From assembly GCA_011109175.1 (NCBI GenBank), contig RDEW01000001.1, forward strand, positions 589,862 through 653,861: a stretch of 64,000 bases of DNA, read 5' to 3'. The first letter of the stretch is position 1. Every line of letters starts with the position of its first letter. The position numbers were made by a program, and so were the translations under genes. Positions 54,174 to 64,000 of the stretch are shown here, piece after piece. Source of the DNA: Dicyema japonicum (Eukaryota > Dicyemida > Rhombozoa > Dicyemidae). Under the pieces are notes generated by a model. The model had not been told where the DNA came from and did no database searches. It saw only the letters and a program-made list of their open reading frames with translations.

Positions 54174-55356
54174 TTAGTAGCAATTATGAAATATTTCCCT
54201 ATTATTCAGTTTCCAGCCTTGTTGAGTCAACACTTTTATTAATATGTTATTTTGGTTTAATCTGCTCAAATTTTCATTTTTTATTTCATTTAAAATTCTC
54301 ATAATGCTTTGAAACCGACTAGGGTTTTCTGTAAAATTCTCAATTTCATAATTTTCGAACTTTGAAGTAATCATCTTCAAACTTTCTTCCATCTTTTCAT
54401 AATTCTCCAATTTTATCATTTTCCCTTCGGAATTGCAGATCTCTAAAAGTCACCAACATAGACTGCCTGGTTTGAAAAACATGACAGCGAATATAAATTC
54501 GACTTCAATCTCATTCAAATCAAACTTTATCAAAGTCTTAATGGTTCCGTTGACTCCCTCAATGTCCCCCTGTTCGGAATAATCCAAATCTCAAATAACA
54601 GCGAGCTATACTCTTAATAAATGAATTGATTGTGATTTTCAGTTTGATGGCTGTGATGATTAGAATGTCAACCAGTCCATGTCTTACTAATAAAAACTGA
54701 TCCTGCGAGTTTTGGTTCAAAAACAGTGGAGTCATCATTGTCCACTTTAGACGAATCACAAAACTCACATAAAAAGCATTTTGACAGTCCTGGAATCCCG
54801 AAAGCCAACGAAACTTAAATTAATAAAATCTTATACATTCGTGAAATTGTTGAAATCCTTATTTTGGAACAAAAATAAGTCAGAACTCACAAAACTCTGC
54901 AGACAAAACTTTGATGGAACAGACATTTGACTTATTTCCCTCTCCTTTTTAACCGTTCTTGGTCCTCGTTCATTTTGGACGGCTGAATCTTCAAAAATAA
55001 ATGCACCATTTTTATTCATCCCAGCCTGCAAGCATCTCTTCAACCTGCACGCTCTGCAGTGATTTCTACTTGCACGTGTCATCTGACATTCCCCATTTCT
55101 GGACTTGCAAACATATTCCTGTTTTCTTCTAATCGTTCGCTTGCATAATGTAAATGAGGTACCTTGAAGAATCCAGCACATCTAAACTAGAATTAAATCG
55201 GTACCCGTCGCAAGTATAGATTCCGTAGTGTTTTCCTGAAGAATAGTCGCCACAGACACCACAGAGGACATCAAATAGAATCCTCTCCTTGGAATTTTCA
55301 GTGGAATTGTTAGGGTTCTCGTTCATGATGATTAGATCATTAACTTGTGTTGCCAT
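54174..55356 (-). CDS. nuclear receptor, NR2E (tailless/PNR)-like
   Basis: A ligand-regulated-type transcription factor. The DNA-binding domain starts [20 protein letters not shown]. It then needs a 23-nt intron (55182-55204), a 19-nt microexon (55163-55181) and a second 23-nt intron (55140-55162) to read [20 protein letters not shown], followed by [17 protein letters not shown] and AVQNERGPR. The SSGKHYGIY and AVQNERGPR signatures place it with NR2E receptors; the P-box CDGCAG differs from their CDGCSG. The ligand-binding domain is strongly diverged, but [17 protein letters not shown] (about 54690) and a helix-rich end with [17 protein letters not shown] are plausible. Start ATG is 55356. 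A 121-bp duplication lies across the 5' end. Confidence 0.85.
54989..55006 (-). other. candidate 18-nt intron in the nuclear receptor
   Basis: GTGCATTTATTTTTGAAG has GT...AG ends and sits between MNKN and [13 protein letters not shown]2E proteins have no insertion at this point. Removing it keeps the frame, but leaving it in does too (adds six hydrophobic residues), so the sequence alone cannot decide. Confidence 0.35.
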
Positions 55357-55481
55357 ACTAGGAATAGTCGCCACAGACACCACAGAAAACATCAAATAGA
55401 ATCCTCTCCTTGGAATTTTCAGTGGAATTGTTAGGGTTCTCGTTCATGATGATTAGATCATTAACTTGTGTTGCCATACTA
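55241..55481. repeat. 121-bp duplication over the nuclear receptor start
   Basis: 'gaatagtcgccacagacacc' begins at 55241 and again at 55362; the copies differ at two adjacent positions (gaggac/gaaaac). Both contain the ATG of [10 protein letters not shown]. Only the proximal copy is needed for the gene. Confidence 0.8.
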
Positions 55482-56582
55482 GGAATAAGGAAAAACAAAA
55501 ATATAAAAATATGAATATTACACGAGCGATAACGGCGTATAATAAATGTGAGGGGACTTTTAAAGTAATGTCAAACGTCGGAAGCATTTTAAACCGACTG
55601 TTTGGACGTTAAATATGGAATAATTGTTAACAACATGACAAGCATTGACATCAGAAAAGCACCTGACATTTGAGAATGCACAATTATACGCCCAGCTGTC
55701 CTCTCTGGCACTACAACTACCACTCATTTCAAATTAGAGGATAAATACCATACATTTTCATGAATTATGCCGAAACTGTGTTTTTAAAGTTTTAGAAAAA
55801 TTCAATATTTTTAAATACTCAAAAGTGTAGCAAAATCGTGTAGAACTTAGTAAAATAAGCAAAATCGATGGTAAAATATAATTTAAAAATCAAAGCAAAT
55901 AATTGAAAAACTGTGATAATTAATACTTATTTCCACTTTTAATCAAAAATTCGTGATGATTAGTACCACAACGTATGAGATACGTGTCTGAGTATCCAAA
56001 CTGACCTGATGCAATTATCCTGTCTACTACACAATAATTCTGATCCTAATTTAAGATAACATTGTGTTGTTGACATTCAACATCAAATTCCTGTAAGGAT
56101 AATCACCATTAATTATCAAACAATGTAATCTTCAAGATGACGTGTGTATTATTCTTGTTCCATTTCAGTCCACCATTTATTTGGGTCAAGCAAGTGTCCT
56201 TTCTACTTACTCAAAAGGTACTTGTATTTTATTGGCATTTCATTTAATCGTATTCACTGTTTATTCAACATTATGCGCATTATTACATTTAAATTTCATG
56301 AGTTTTATTTGTTATTACTGATTTACATGCTAACCAAATTACACAGAAATATTATCATTTAGGCATAGGGGGAAGCTGTCGATCTTAGAAGATCCACTCC
56401 CTTTTGGTTCTCTCACTTGTTGAATAGAAGTCTCAGAGCAATGAAGGCACGACTGAATTTGTTATTAATAATATTTAATAACCATTCGTGAAAAATAACA
56501 ATATATCTCACTTTAATAGTAAATAACACTGAATTAGAAGTCTGGGTTGGCTCAGAGCGCTCTCGCAAAGTTAAAACGCATA
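55482..56582. other. intergenic, AT-rich, no supported gene
   Basis: A hydrophobic plus ORF (56144-56362) has no recognisable family and is probably chance in AT-rich sequence. Confidence 0.5.
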
Positions 56583-57110
56583 TTGGACTCCACAAGGTGA
56601 TCACCAATTCTTTGTTATTTGGAAACTGCTCTTGGTGATATGAAAGCTAAAATGGGTCCTACCTCTATCTTGGAATTAATATATGCGGATGACTTGGTTT
56701 TTTTTCGTGGGACATCAATAGTATCAGGATTGTTCTTAATCATACTCCTGGAGTATTTGGAGAGTGGTTCATTAAATGAATGGACAAAAACCGAGTTCAC
56801 TACAGTCAAGTGAGAAAGCAAAGTTACAGAGATATTGAGAGGAGCAAAAAAGTCTAGTTATTTCTCGGAGACCTGGAAGATGATGTCACCAATGGTACTG
56901 AAGAGACTAAACTCGACATGGCTGAGATAAATGCATGTCTTATTGGACACATATTACAATGAATCCTACCTGCTATCGATATTATGGAATCCTCTGCTCA
57001 CGGGCTTTTAGAAGGAAGACAAGTTTACTATCAATAATGAAAATCGATCCAAAACATACTAAAATGGCATTAAAAGACGAAGATGATATAGACTAAGCTC
57101 GCTTGCAAAA
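56583..57110 (+). pseudogene. RTE-like reverse transcriptase fragment
   Basis: Begins with TPQGD in one frame, then LETALGDMKAKMGPTSILEL and the catalytic IYADDLVFF in another, followed by KTEFTTVK and LGDLEDDVTNGTEETK. The same block order occurs at 18.13-18.45 kb (GTPQGD, LYADDVDF, LLGDAED), so it is a second, shorter copy of that element type. Inactive. Confidence 0.65.
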
Positions 57111-58820
57111 GAACGCGCAAAAGATTGTCATACTGTCGACGACATTGGGACGGACCGGGTCATTAAAATGAAACCACCAGAGAAAAGCAGTGGATTTCTG
57201 TAAATGACGTCAAATTGACAGGTCGTGGTTATGAGCGTTCTACGTGGTCAGATAACATTAATATGCTTAAACTTTACAATTGCTCTTATATACGAACGTT
57301 CCTAGAACAACAATACTGCCCTACAAGGTTCGTGCTTCTACGTGTTTCATTTATTAGTGATACTTGCAATTTGAACAGATTTCAAGCAACAATAAATGAT
57401 GGAATCGGTTACTATATTGTATTTATAAAGCACTGCACAAACTGACCACATTTAGAATGGCATCTTCAGCTAAGAAGAAAAAGATACTTGCAGAAATGCA
57501 GTCTGATTATATACTCAGGGTACATACCTAAAAGTGGGGATATCTGACTTGTGAGAAAAGTCTATAAATTTCAAAGTTTTCAACAAGGATTATTTAATTA
57601 AATTACTACCCCCGGATACACCGAGAAAGAAGATAACAGTAAACCACTAATGAGTGTAAACAGAGTCAGAACCAGCATAAGAGGTAAAAGACGTCCATTC
57701 TTTGCAGTTGTGGAAACCCATCAATAGAGTGGGGGAGAGCAAATTATCCTGTTTCATGCCAGCCTAGTACTGGGCACCACCTAAGACAGGTGGATCTCAT
57801 GACGACACTCTAGTAGGAAGGTGAAGCGGAGGAACAAACAGAAAACTTCAACCAATTAACCACGTAGCATCACATGGTGCCACGCGGCGATTTAAAATCT
57901 CCCACAAGGATTATGGCAATGTTCAATTCCACCTATGTGTGTACATTCAGATATACGAAAAATTGTCACGAAAAAGAGGCACATAAGGACAATGACTAAA
58001 GAGTGATAATGATAATTTTGAAAATGACTGTTGTAGAGTGTAATATGACGTTGTAGTAAGCTTGCAAATTATTTCACTTAATAATATTACAGTGTTTTTC
58101 AGATTTGTTAGTGTGGCCCGCTTGTATACTCAAATTATCTTATGCACATCCTGGAGCTTGTGAATTTGACTGTCTAATCTAATAGACAGCATCCGAACAC
58201 TCGTATTCTCGAGAAGAGTGTGGAAAAGTTTAATAGACTGATACACAAAGGGAAGAATATAACTTTATTGCTAATTTAAACTATAAACTGTATTATTTAT
58301 ACTTCAGTACCCACACAGGATCAGCCTTTTGGATCTCTGGGAACGTCCGTCATTGGTACTTACGGCTTCCTTCATTTGAAAGGACCGAGGTAAACAAACA
58401 GGAAATCACTACACACTCTCATACGCAAATATCAGTGATGCGGAAGAATTGAGAGTAACATTGCTCCTTGAGTACGAATGATTCTATGTTGATCCTTATT
58501 ATAAGACATCACAGTTTTGTGAAAGTATATAAGAAACCCAAGAGAACCAGTGACGAGACAATGACTCTTCCATAACTAGAGGGATAACTCTGGAACTAAT
58601 ATAAGTAAAATCAGGTAGAATAAAAACTTTAATGATATACAATCAGATAAAAGTTGTCATCAATCATTCAAAGGATTGACAGAAATCATCATTTTGTATA
58701 TCATTAGAGATAATGTACAACAACAAAACACGTGGAAAATAAGAATTGTTTAAATTATAAATATATATAAATAAAATATATTATTTGACACAATTAATAT
58801 TTAAGATAATGCACTGACGC
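57111..58820. other. intergenic, no supported gene
   Basis: Weak similarity to the GTGGCRTCAT repeat near 57860. A short start-like frame at 57458 (MASSAKKKKILAEMQ) cannot be extended. Otherwise nothing is seen. Confidence 0.45.
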
Positions 58821-59180
58821 CCGGTGGAGACTGTTTGGTCACGTACTACGCATGGATCTTGCTGCCCCGGCTAATGTGGCGATGGAGGACCATTTCATGT
58901 TCGAGGGCAAATGCTTCCGTGGCAGACCAAGGATGACCCTACCTATCATGCTGCACAAAGACCTCCAAAGGATGAAGAAATGCCTAAAGACGGGAGACGA
59001 TCTGGACATGCTGAGATCGACTGCGTGTAACCGTGGAGGATGGAAGAGGCTAACTAATAACATTGTTTCTTTATTGCACATGCTTTGCTATAACTATTAT
59101 GGCAAGGCGATAAGTGCTGTAATAATAATAAATGCTAATACCACGGCTCTGTGAAAAAGGCTATTATTATTATTAAATTA
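58821..59180 (+). pseudogene. RTE-like retrotransposon 3' end
   Basis: The frame WRLFGHVLRMD ... EGKCFRGRPRMTLPIML ... MLRSTACNRGGWKRL is the classic C-terminal end of RTE-like RT ORFs (GHVLRM, RGRP, DR-X-X-W-R). It stops near 59154 and is followed by an ATT-repeat-rich tail at 59160-59186, typical of 3' ends of such elements. 5' truncated. Confidence 0.75.
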
Positions 59181-59371
59181 TTATTAAATGCTAGAGATTA
59201 CAGACTTTATTGACAGTCTACATACACAGTTGGTCTTGTGCTGAAACGTTAAATATACTAAGAGTTCAGGTTCGAAATCCGATGTTCAACATTGTCTCAT
59301 TTTCTTCTTTGGGTAATAAAATTAAAAAGGGAAGAAAGTGAGCAACGGAAGTACTCGACTGAATGATCTAA

Positions 59372-59803
59372 TTGCAATACACATATAATACAGTATATGG
59401 CGTGAGTAAAGAAAATGGTATTCGCCTTAACAGAAAGTTGGGGACTCATATGGTACGACCTTTAGTAGAGAACACCAGAGTCCAAATTAAGTCAAGCACA
59501 ATAAACCGAACATTGTGGTACACGATAAGGAGTCAAGTCCTTATCATAGAGGTTGGCATTACATCTCAAGACCTTTTTAAGACTGTGGAGGTGGAGAAAA
59601 AAATGAAATATGATTTGCTTGCAAACGAGATGGGGCAGATTCTTGGTTGCAAGGTCCTCGTTACTCCAATAGTAATGACGTGGGAAAGAATTGCATCAAA
59701 GTACCACAAGGGCTATCCGAAACAGTTAGGGATAGATATGAAACTACAGGCCTATCTACAGTCCACTGTATTAAAGCGGACCCTAGAGAGCCTAGTGGAG
59801 TAG
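59372..59803 (+). pseudogene. retroelement-associated C-terminal domain fragment
   Basis: The 143-codon frame contains VLIIEVGITSQDLFKTVEVEK, read as IIEVGI plus a run of EKK and KYDLL, and then ILGCKVLVTPIVM. This arrangement (invariant-Asp/Glu strand, EK-rich helix with K-Y-X-X-L, then a hydrophobic 'V-PIV' strand) is known from endonuclease-like C-termini of animal retrotransposons. The domain is isolated here. It could also be an unrelated gene. Confidence 0.4.
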
Positions 59804-60256
59804 GAGGCAGAGCCCAGAGATGCCGTATGGGCAAAGGGTTCAATTGGACAAGGAGCTCTAGGTGGTGTTTCAGCAACCAGAATCGAACCTGCCTGAGAAG
59901 ACTGGTGAATAGGCAAGCGAGGAAGGTTGTTGATTATTAAATATTAACTTTAATTGTTTGTTAAATAAAGTAAACAAATTAAAAAATACTCATTAGTAAA
60001 ATATTGTTTTCGTATTGTTGTACGACCTTACACAGATTATTCATTTTCAAATCTACACAATTAATACATAAAATAACAGGTTATGTCGTTTAACTTACTC
60101 CGAAAGAGCTCTACCAACTAACTTATTTTAAATGTGAAATTAACAAATGTGGGTTAATGTTAATATTATTCCTCACCCCTCGATAGCTATTGACTTTGCA
60201 TAAGGAATCCTATAAAGAAATACGCAATGTTATTTAAACAAACTAATTAATATTTT
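59804..60256. other. spacer downstream of CENP-C, no supported gene
   Basis: AT-rich. An arginine-rich frame (59780-59940) overlaps the preceding fragment and has no recognisable domain. Confidence 0.5.
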
Positions 60257-61481
60257 TTAATTATTAGGTTTAATTAGAATGAAAAATATTCTCGCTTTGT
60301 AATTCCGTAAATTTGAGATGGAATACCAATTTTCTAAAATACATGGACTATAATACTTGGTGGAACTACAAAGTAATCCCCAATTTTTAGTTTACGAATG
60401 GGGGAGTTGTTTAAAGAAACACCAACAAATCCACTGTGAACCGTAAGAATCTTTAAACTTATCATAATTCGAGTACCGTTTTGGAATCGTTGACATAAAC
60501 TAAGGGTTTTTTGCTGTTTGGTTTGATAACCAACTCTCCACACTGTAAAATTTCCTGAGAATCAGTGTTGGCCAGAAATTGTTCGAATCTCGTTTCACAT
60601 CGATAATCGCCGTAATCATAAACTGTGGCGTTGGCTAATCCAATGCATTCTGCGATTATCGTAAGTAAAACTGTTTTTAGTATTTTCATCACTGCAAATC
60701 GTAAAATCCGTTCTAACATTTCGGCAATTAGATTTTTTATTTTTTCTTGGCGGGTTCACTACTGTATTTCTAATGATTCCTTTGATTTTGGTCCCTGAAT
60801 TATATTTGAAATCAACCTTCCTTGTTGAATACGATCTTCTCCCCGATGTAACCGTCACGGCCAGATATTCTAATTCTCGAAGATCTTCTTAGACTTGAGG
60901 GGGCTGAGTTTGGAACGACTAAACTGATTATTTTAGTATTACTGATTTTTCCTTGGATGTTCGGGTGGCTGTATATTTTTGCATTCTCAATCGGATCCTC
61001 TGTGCATGAAATAATGACTTAAATAAATACAAGCGATTACGATTGTCCTCATCATTCACAAAAGACTTTGATTTACTTGAAAATCTCCCATTTCGAGGAC
61101 CCATGTTTGGGATCAATGATTCATCAATAACTGAAAATTGGAGTTTTTCGATATTCTGATTCTCTTCTAAATTACCTGCCATAATAAAAATAGATGAACT
61201 GATTGGTTCTGATGAAGGAGTTCCCGACAAGGAAGAGGAATTATTCTGAGATCCTCCATAAATTGGATTATTGAATATATTCTCATTTTGGATGTTTTTC
61301 AGAATTTGAGCATTTTCATGACGTATATTTTGTATTTCATAGTTTGGAATGGTCTAAAAGTGACTATAATGATTACATTTAATATTAAGTTATTCAAATG
61401 TTTGTATTGTACGTAAATATTCTCCCATATCAGATCGAAATCATTTGATATAAAGTCGTGAATAGTCTGAGGTCCTTCCAT
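60257..61481 (-). CDS. CENPC: CENP-C homologue (inner kinetochore)
   Basis: CENP-C binds CENP-A nucleosomes and links them to the outer kinetochore. Seven introns can be placed, including 61354-61376 (23 nt), 60451-60476 (26) and 60334-60356 (23). The spliced length is exactly 354 codons (353 aa), far shorter than vertebrate CENP-C. The start is MEGPQTIHDFISNDFDLIWE. A low-complexity middle follows. Then comes SSLRRSSRIRISGRDGYIGE at about 60896-60837, which lines up residue for residue with the CENP-C motif (RR-S/T-x-R-x-R ... GE-K/R-I). The C-terminus is a Mif2/CENP-C cupin: LQCGELVIKPN, ILTVHSGFVGVSL, GDYFVVPP, then after a splice NWYSISNLRNYKARIFF. The motif spacing and cupin end leave little doubt, though overall similarity is low. 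Confidence 0.85.
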
Positions 61482-62910
61482 TTATAAAATTAAGTTATCT
61501 GTGTTTTATACATTTTAATTGACATATTTGGAAACTTTTGATTTTCGCTAACATCTTACCTCAAATCATATTTAGGTTCCTTCCTGACTGGGTAATTCTT
61601 GGCAAATTTACAATAAACTATTATGTTTGGGAGACAATCATAGAAATTGTTCCTGATAAACCATTGTAAGATTCTCCTTCTCCGCATTCTCAAGAGAGTG
61701 GTTATTATTAATATTACAAGAACTTGAAGTGATAGCCACTAATATTCCCCTTCTACTGTCCTGTCTTTAAACCGACCTTTCTGAGTAGCTCCTGTTGTTT
61801 TGCCCTTTCTTACAGAGAGTTTCTATATCAGAGGTTTTCAGAAAATAATCCACGGCACACATTAAAAAATAAAAAAAATATGAACGTGAATTCAATACAC
61901 AGAGTATAATTTCTTATTTGAAATTTTCTTGGGCTAACCTAGGCCCACGAGGACACGTGTTTCCTAACAAATGGTGATAAAATTGAGGCCACTACAGTCG
62001 CTCTTCTACGAGACATTAAATCATCTAAGAACTCTCTCGACGCCTCCGTTCTTCTGATTAAACGGAAGCTTGCCACTCAAAAGCAAGTCTTAAACTAACA
62101 TGTAGTAAAGTGAGATATTTTTCTTGACACGTGGAGCAGCTTTTTAAACGTGTGTGTCAAAGGAGACTGATTTGACGACTGCTATCGTCCGGGTGAGCCA
62201 ATAGGTTATTATGAGGTATAACTCGGACTGGCCCCACAAGATGTGAAGAACATCTTAAGGACTCACACGACTGCGACAACTACCAAGATGTTGTATAAGC
62301 TGTCCCAGAAGGAGTTTAAACCTATGAAGTATTTTTTGATCGACCGTGTTTTAAGCGAGGAAATATCGTCTAAAGAGGATGCTCAAAGAGATGTGAACAA
62401 TTTGAAAAAAAATTCTACACGAAAATTTCACACAATGAACACAAGAAGTCAAATAAAATATATCACGCAGAAAAATGAAGAAAGTGTAAATCCCCTCTTC
62501 TTTCATGAGAGCTATGTTACACTACATTCCGCAAACACCACACTCTCACGGTTATTCTATTAAAAATCTTTCATACCCCATGTTGGGAAACACTGGTGTA
62601 TAGGATTGTCCTAAAAGTTGGTTTCATCACCAGACGAATTAAATTGAGACTGAAAACTCTACTAAATTAAGTTGGCATAAATTAAAAAAAATCTTATTAA
62701 ATAGAGCAGCGATTTTCTTCGTATTATCAAGAATGTTCGTCGAAAAATTTAACAGATCGCTAAAGACACTGTGGTTTGAAACTTGGACCAAATTGATAAA
62801 TCCTCAGATTGAGATGTTTTTATGTTAAAAGTGAAATTATGAGTGACAAAATAATTATTAAAACCATTTAATCCCTTAAAAACGAAAAGTTAACTAATCA
62901 AACGATCAAA
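61482..62910. other. intergenic; one unrecognised plus-strand ORF
   Basis: A 106-codon plus frame (62243-62563) reads [20 protein letters not shown] and [15 protein letters not shown]; an open frame at about 61960-62100 (GDKIEATTVALLRDIKSS) lies upstream. They may be parts of one decayed element or gene. I recognise neither. Confidence 0.4.
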
Positions 62911-64000
62911 TTATTCGATTATAGGATAAACTGGACCGAAAGGAAATCCACAGTTATATTTCCCACGTGACAGTTTGAAGTATCCTTGTATTCCCCATGC
63001 TTTTCCCCATCCATTTTTGATAAGCCAATACTTTTCACCTTTCATAATTCCATAACCAACAACAGAAATTACATGATTATAGTTCAAGTTATAACAATTC
63101 CTGATATGGTATACTCCTAAAACGTTTCATTTATATTTACCTCGGAGATAAGTTTGCATGCTTACAAAAGACCCATCAACTCGAACAGTAATAGGACCAA
63201 CATTAATGAGATAGCGCATAAGCATTTCTTCGTCACCATCATCAAGTCTTTTATAATCAGTCAATTTAAGTTTAATATTTGGTTTACCATCATATTTACA
63301 TTTACCCTCCTATAGAGTTATCGATAGAGATATTACCTTAGCCACATATGGATATCGTTTTTCAGAATTAATTCCTCCGTTATTTTTAATGTAATCATAA
63401 ACATCTTCGACAGATCCACCTCTGCATCCATGATCTAGACAATCTACCATGTTTTGTTCACTCATAGATATCAGAATATTGTGTTTGATTGCAAAATGTG
63501 ACTCCAACGTAGCCAACTAAATATATTAAACATTTGTTAACTGCTCCAAATGCATAGCAAGACCCACAAAAACCTCCTTGCATTTTTATATCAGTTACAC
63601 AGTTTCGTTTTACCCAACTAAATGATTTGGGATATTTTGCTTTATTTGCATACATATTATAATCTTCTAATAATTCATCTGTGTTTGTTTGATTAGAATA
63701 AGAATTAAACTTGAATTTGTTTGGTTTTCTAAATTCCCTTCTTGTCTACAAAAATATATTGTAATTAAACCAGGTCAGCGAACTGATTAATTCCCAATTC
63801 ATACAAAAATCTTCCTTGATTAAAAAGTATATTGTGGTTGTCAATGAAGATTAAGTTTTCAGTAAAAATAGCCTTTCTAACCTGTAGTTCTAAGCCAGAA
63901 TATGATCTATCTTAAAATAAGTAAAAATAAATTTAACTATATTTTTCAATGAAATTATTCCATTGGATTTCATAATATTCATCGTCTTTAAGTGAATAAT
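62911..64000 (-). CDS. cathepsin L-like cysteine protease (C1A), 5' end outside window
   Basis: A papain-family lysosomal or secreted protease. The I29 propeptide is present at the window edge: WNNFIEKYN, IFTENLIFIDNHN and LGINQFADLTRREF after two short introns (27 and 25 nt). The mature domain has PKSFSWVKRNCVTDIKMQGG and the catalytic Cys in FCGSCYAFGA. A 25-nt intron (63517-63541) is followed by MSEQNMVDCLDHGCRGGSV and NNGGINSEKRYPY. The catalytic His is in YNHVISVVGYG and the Asn in YWLIKNGWGKAWG. It stops at 62911. The oxyanion Gln of the active site is preserved (KMQGGFCGSC). The signal peptide must lie upstream of base 64000. Confidence 0.92.

Noticed and set aside
57458-57530. Start of a gene (MASSAKKKKILAEMQ)
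   Set aside because: No splice of the usual size opens a continuing frame downstream.
60462-60719. Apparent secreted protein with signal peptide (MKILKTVLLTIIAE...)
   Set aside because: The hydrophobic start is largely a 22-nt intron read as protein; the correct splice joins the CENP-C upstream exon to the cupin in frame.
1-64000. CRISPR arrays, operons of bacterial type, ribosome binding sites
   Set aside because: The repeats are duplications of long unique sequence, not spaced short repeats, and the genes are intron-bearing animal genes.

Overview
This window comes from a small, AT-rich animal nuclear genome; it is not bacterial. The protein-coding genes are metazoan: a DOCK-A type Rac exchange factor, a TRIO/UNC-73 type RhoGEF, an NR2E-like nuclear receptor, an AGBL4/CCP6 type carboxypeptidase, the CBP80 cap-binding subunit, TMEM209, SEC11, COQ4, ATG8, HBS1, CENP-C and a cathepsin L. 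The defining feature is the introns. Nearly every one I could define by protein continuity is 21-27 nt long and GT...AG. Dicyemid mesozoans (parasites of cephalopod kidneys) are known for spliceosomal introns of about this size, so I infer a Dicyema-like organism. That is inference from intron size plus gene content, not a database match.

Layout. 1-1.2 kb: no gene. 1.2-4.1 kb: decayed Jockey-like retrotransposon (minus). 4.1-5.8 kb: HBS1 (minus). 5.8-7.4 kb: SINE-like and duplicated sequence. 7.4-13.3 kb: DOCK-A gene (minus). 13.4-15.3 kb: Jockey-like fragment around a 786-base assembly gap. 16.4-19.0 kb: decayed RTE-like retrotransposon (plus). 19.4-20.0 kb: SEC11 (plus). 20.7-26.0 kb: TRIO-like gene (minus). 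26.4-28.5 kb: degenerate hAT transposon with perfect 8-bp target duplications. 31.1-32.3 kb: TMEM209 (plus). 34.8-36.0 kb: COQ4 and an unrecognised 80-aa gene only 5 nt downstream (plus). 37.5-38.0 kb: ATG8 (plus). 39.3-41.1 kb: CCP6 (minus). 41.2-42.4 kb: retroelement fragments. 43.3-46.0 kb: CBP80/NCBP1 (plus). 46.7-52.3 kb: retroelement fragments and one unknown single-exon ORF. 54.2-55.4 kb: nuclear receptor (minus). 56.6-59.8 kb: RT fragments. 60.3-61.5 kb: CENP-C (minus). 62.9-64.0 kb: cathepsin L (minus, 5' end outside the window).

The genes are housekeeping or signalling functions without an obvious common pathway. DOCK and TRIO are both Rac activators acting on the actin cytoskeleton. 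HBS1 and CBP80 act in RNA biology. Because introns are so short, genes look like chains of overlapping short ORFs, and exon joining has to be done by protein continuity. Where I did this completely (HBS1, SEC11, COQ4, ATG8, TMEM209, CCP6 and CENP-C), the spliced length is an exact multiple of three.

The assembly contains many 90-270 bp near-identical direct duplications, nine of them joined by a single N. Several break conserved reading frames, so they look like unmerged contig or allele overlaps rather than biology.
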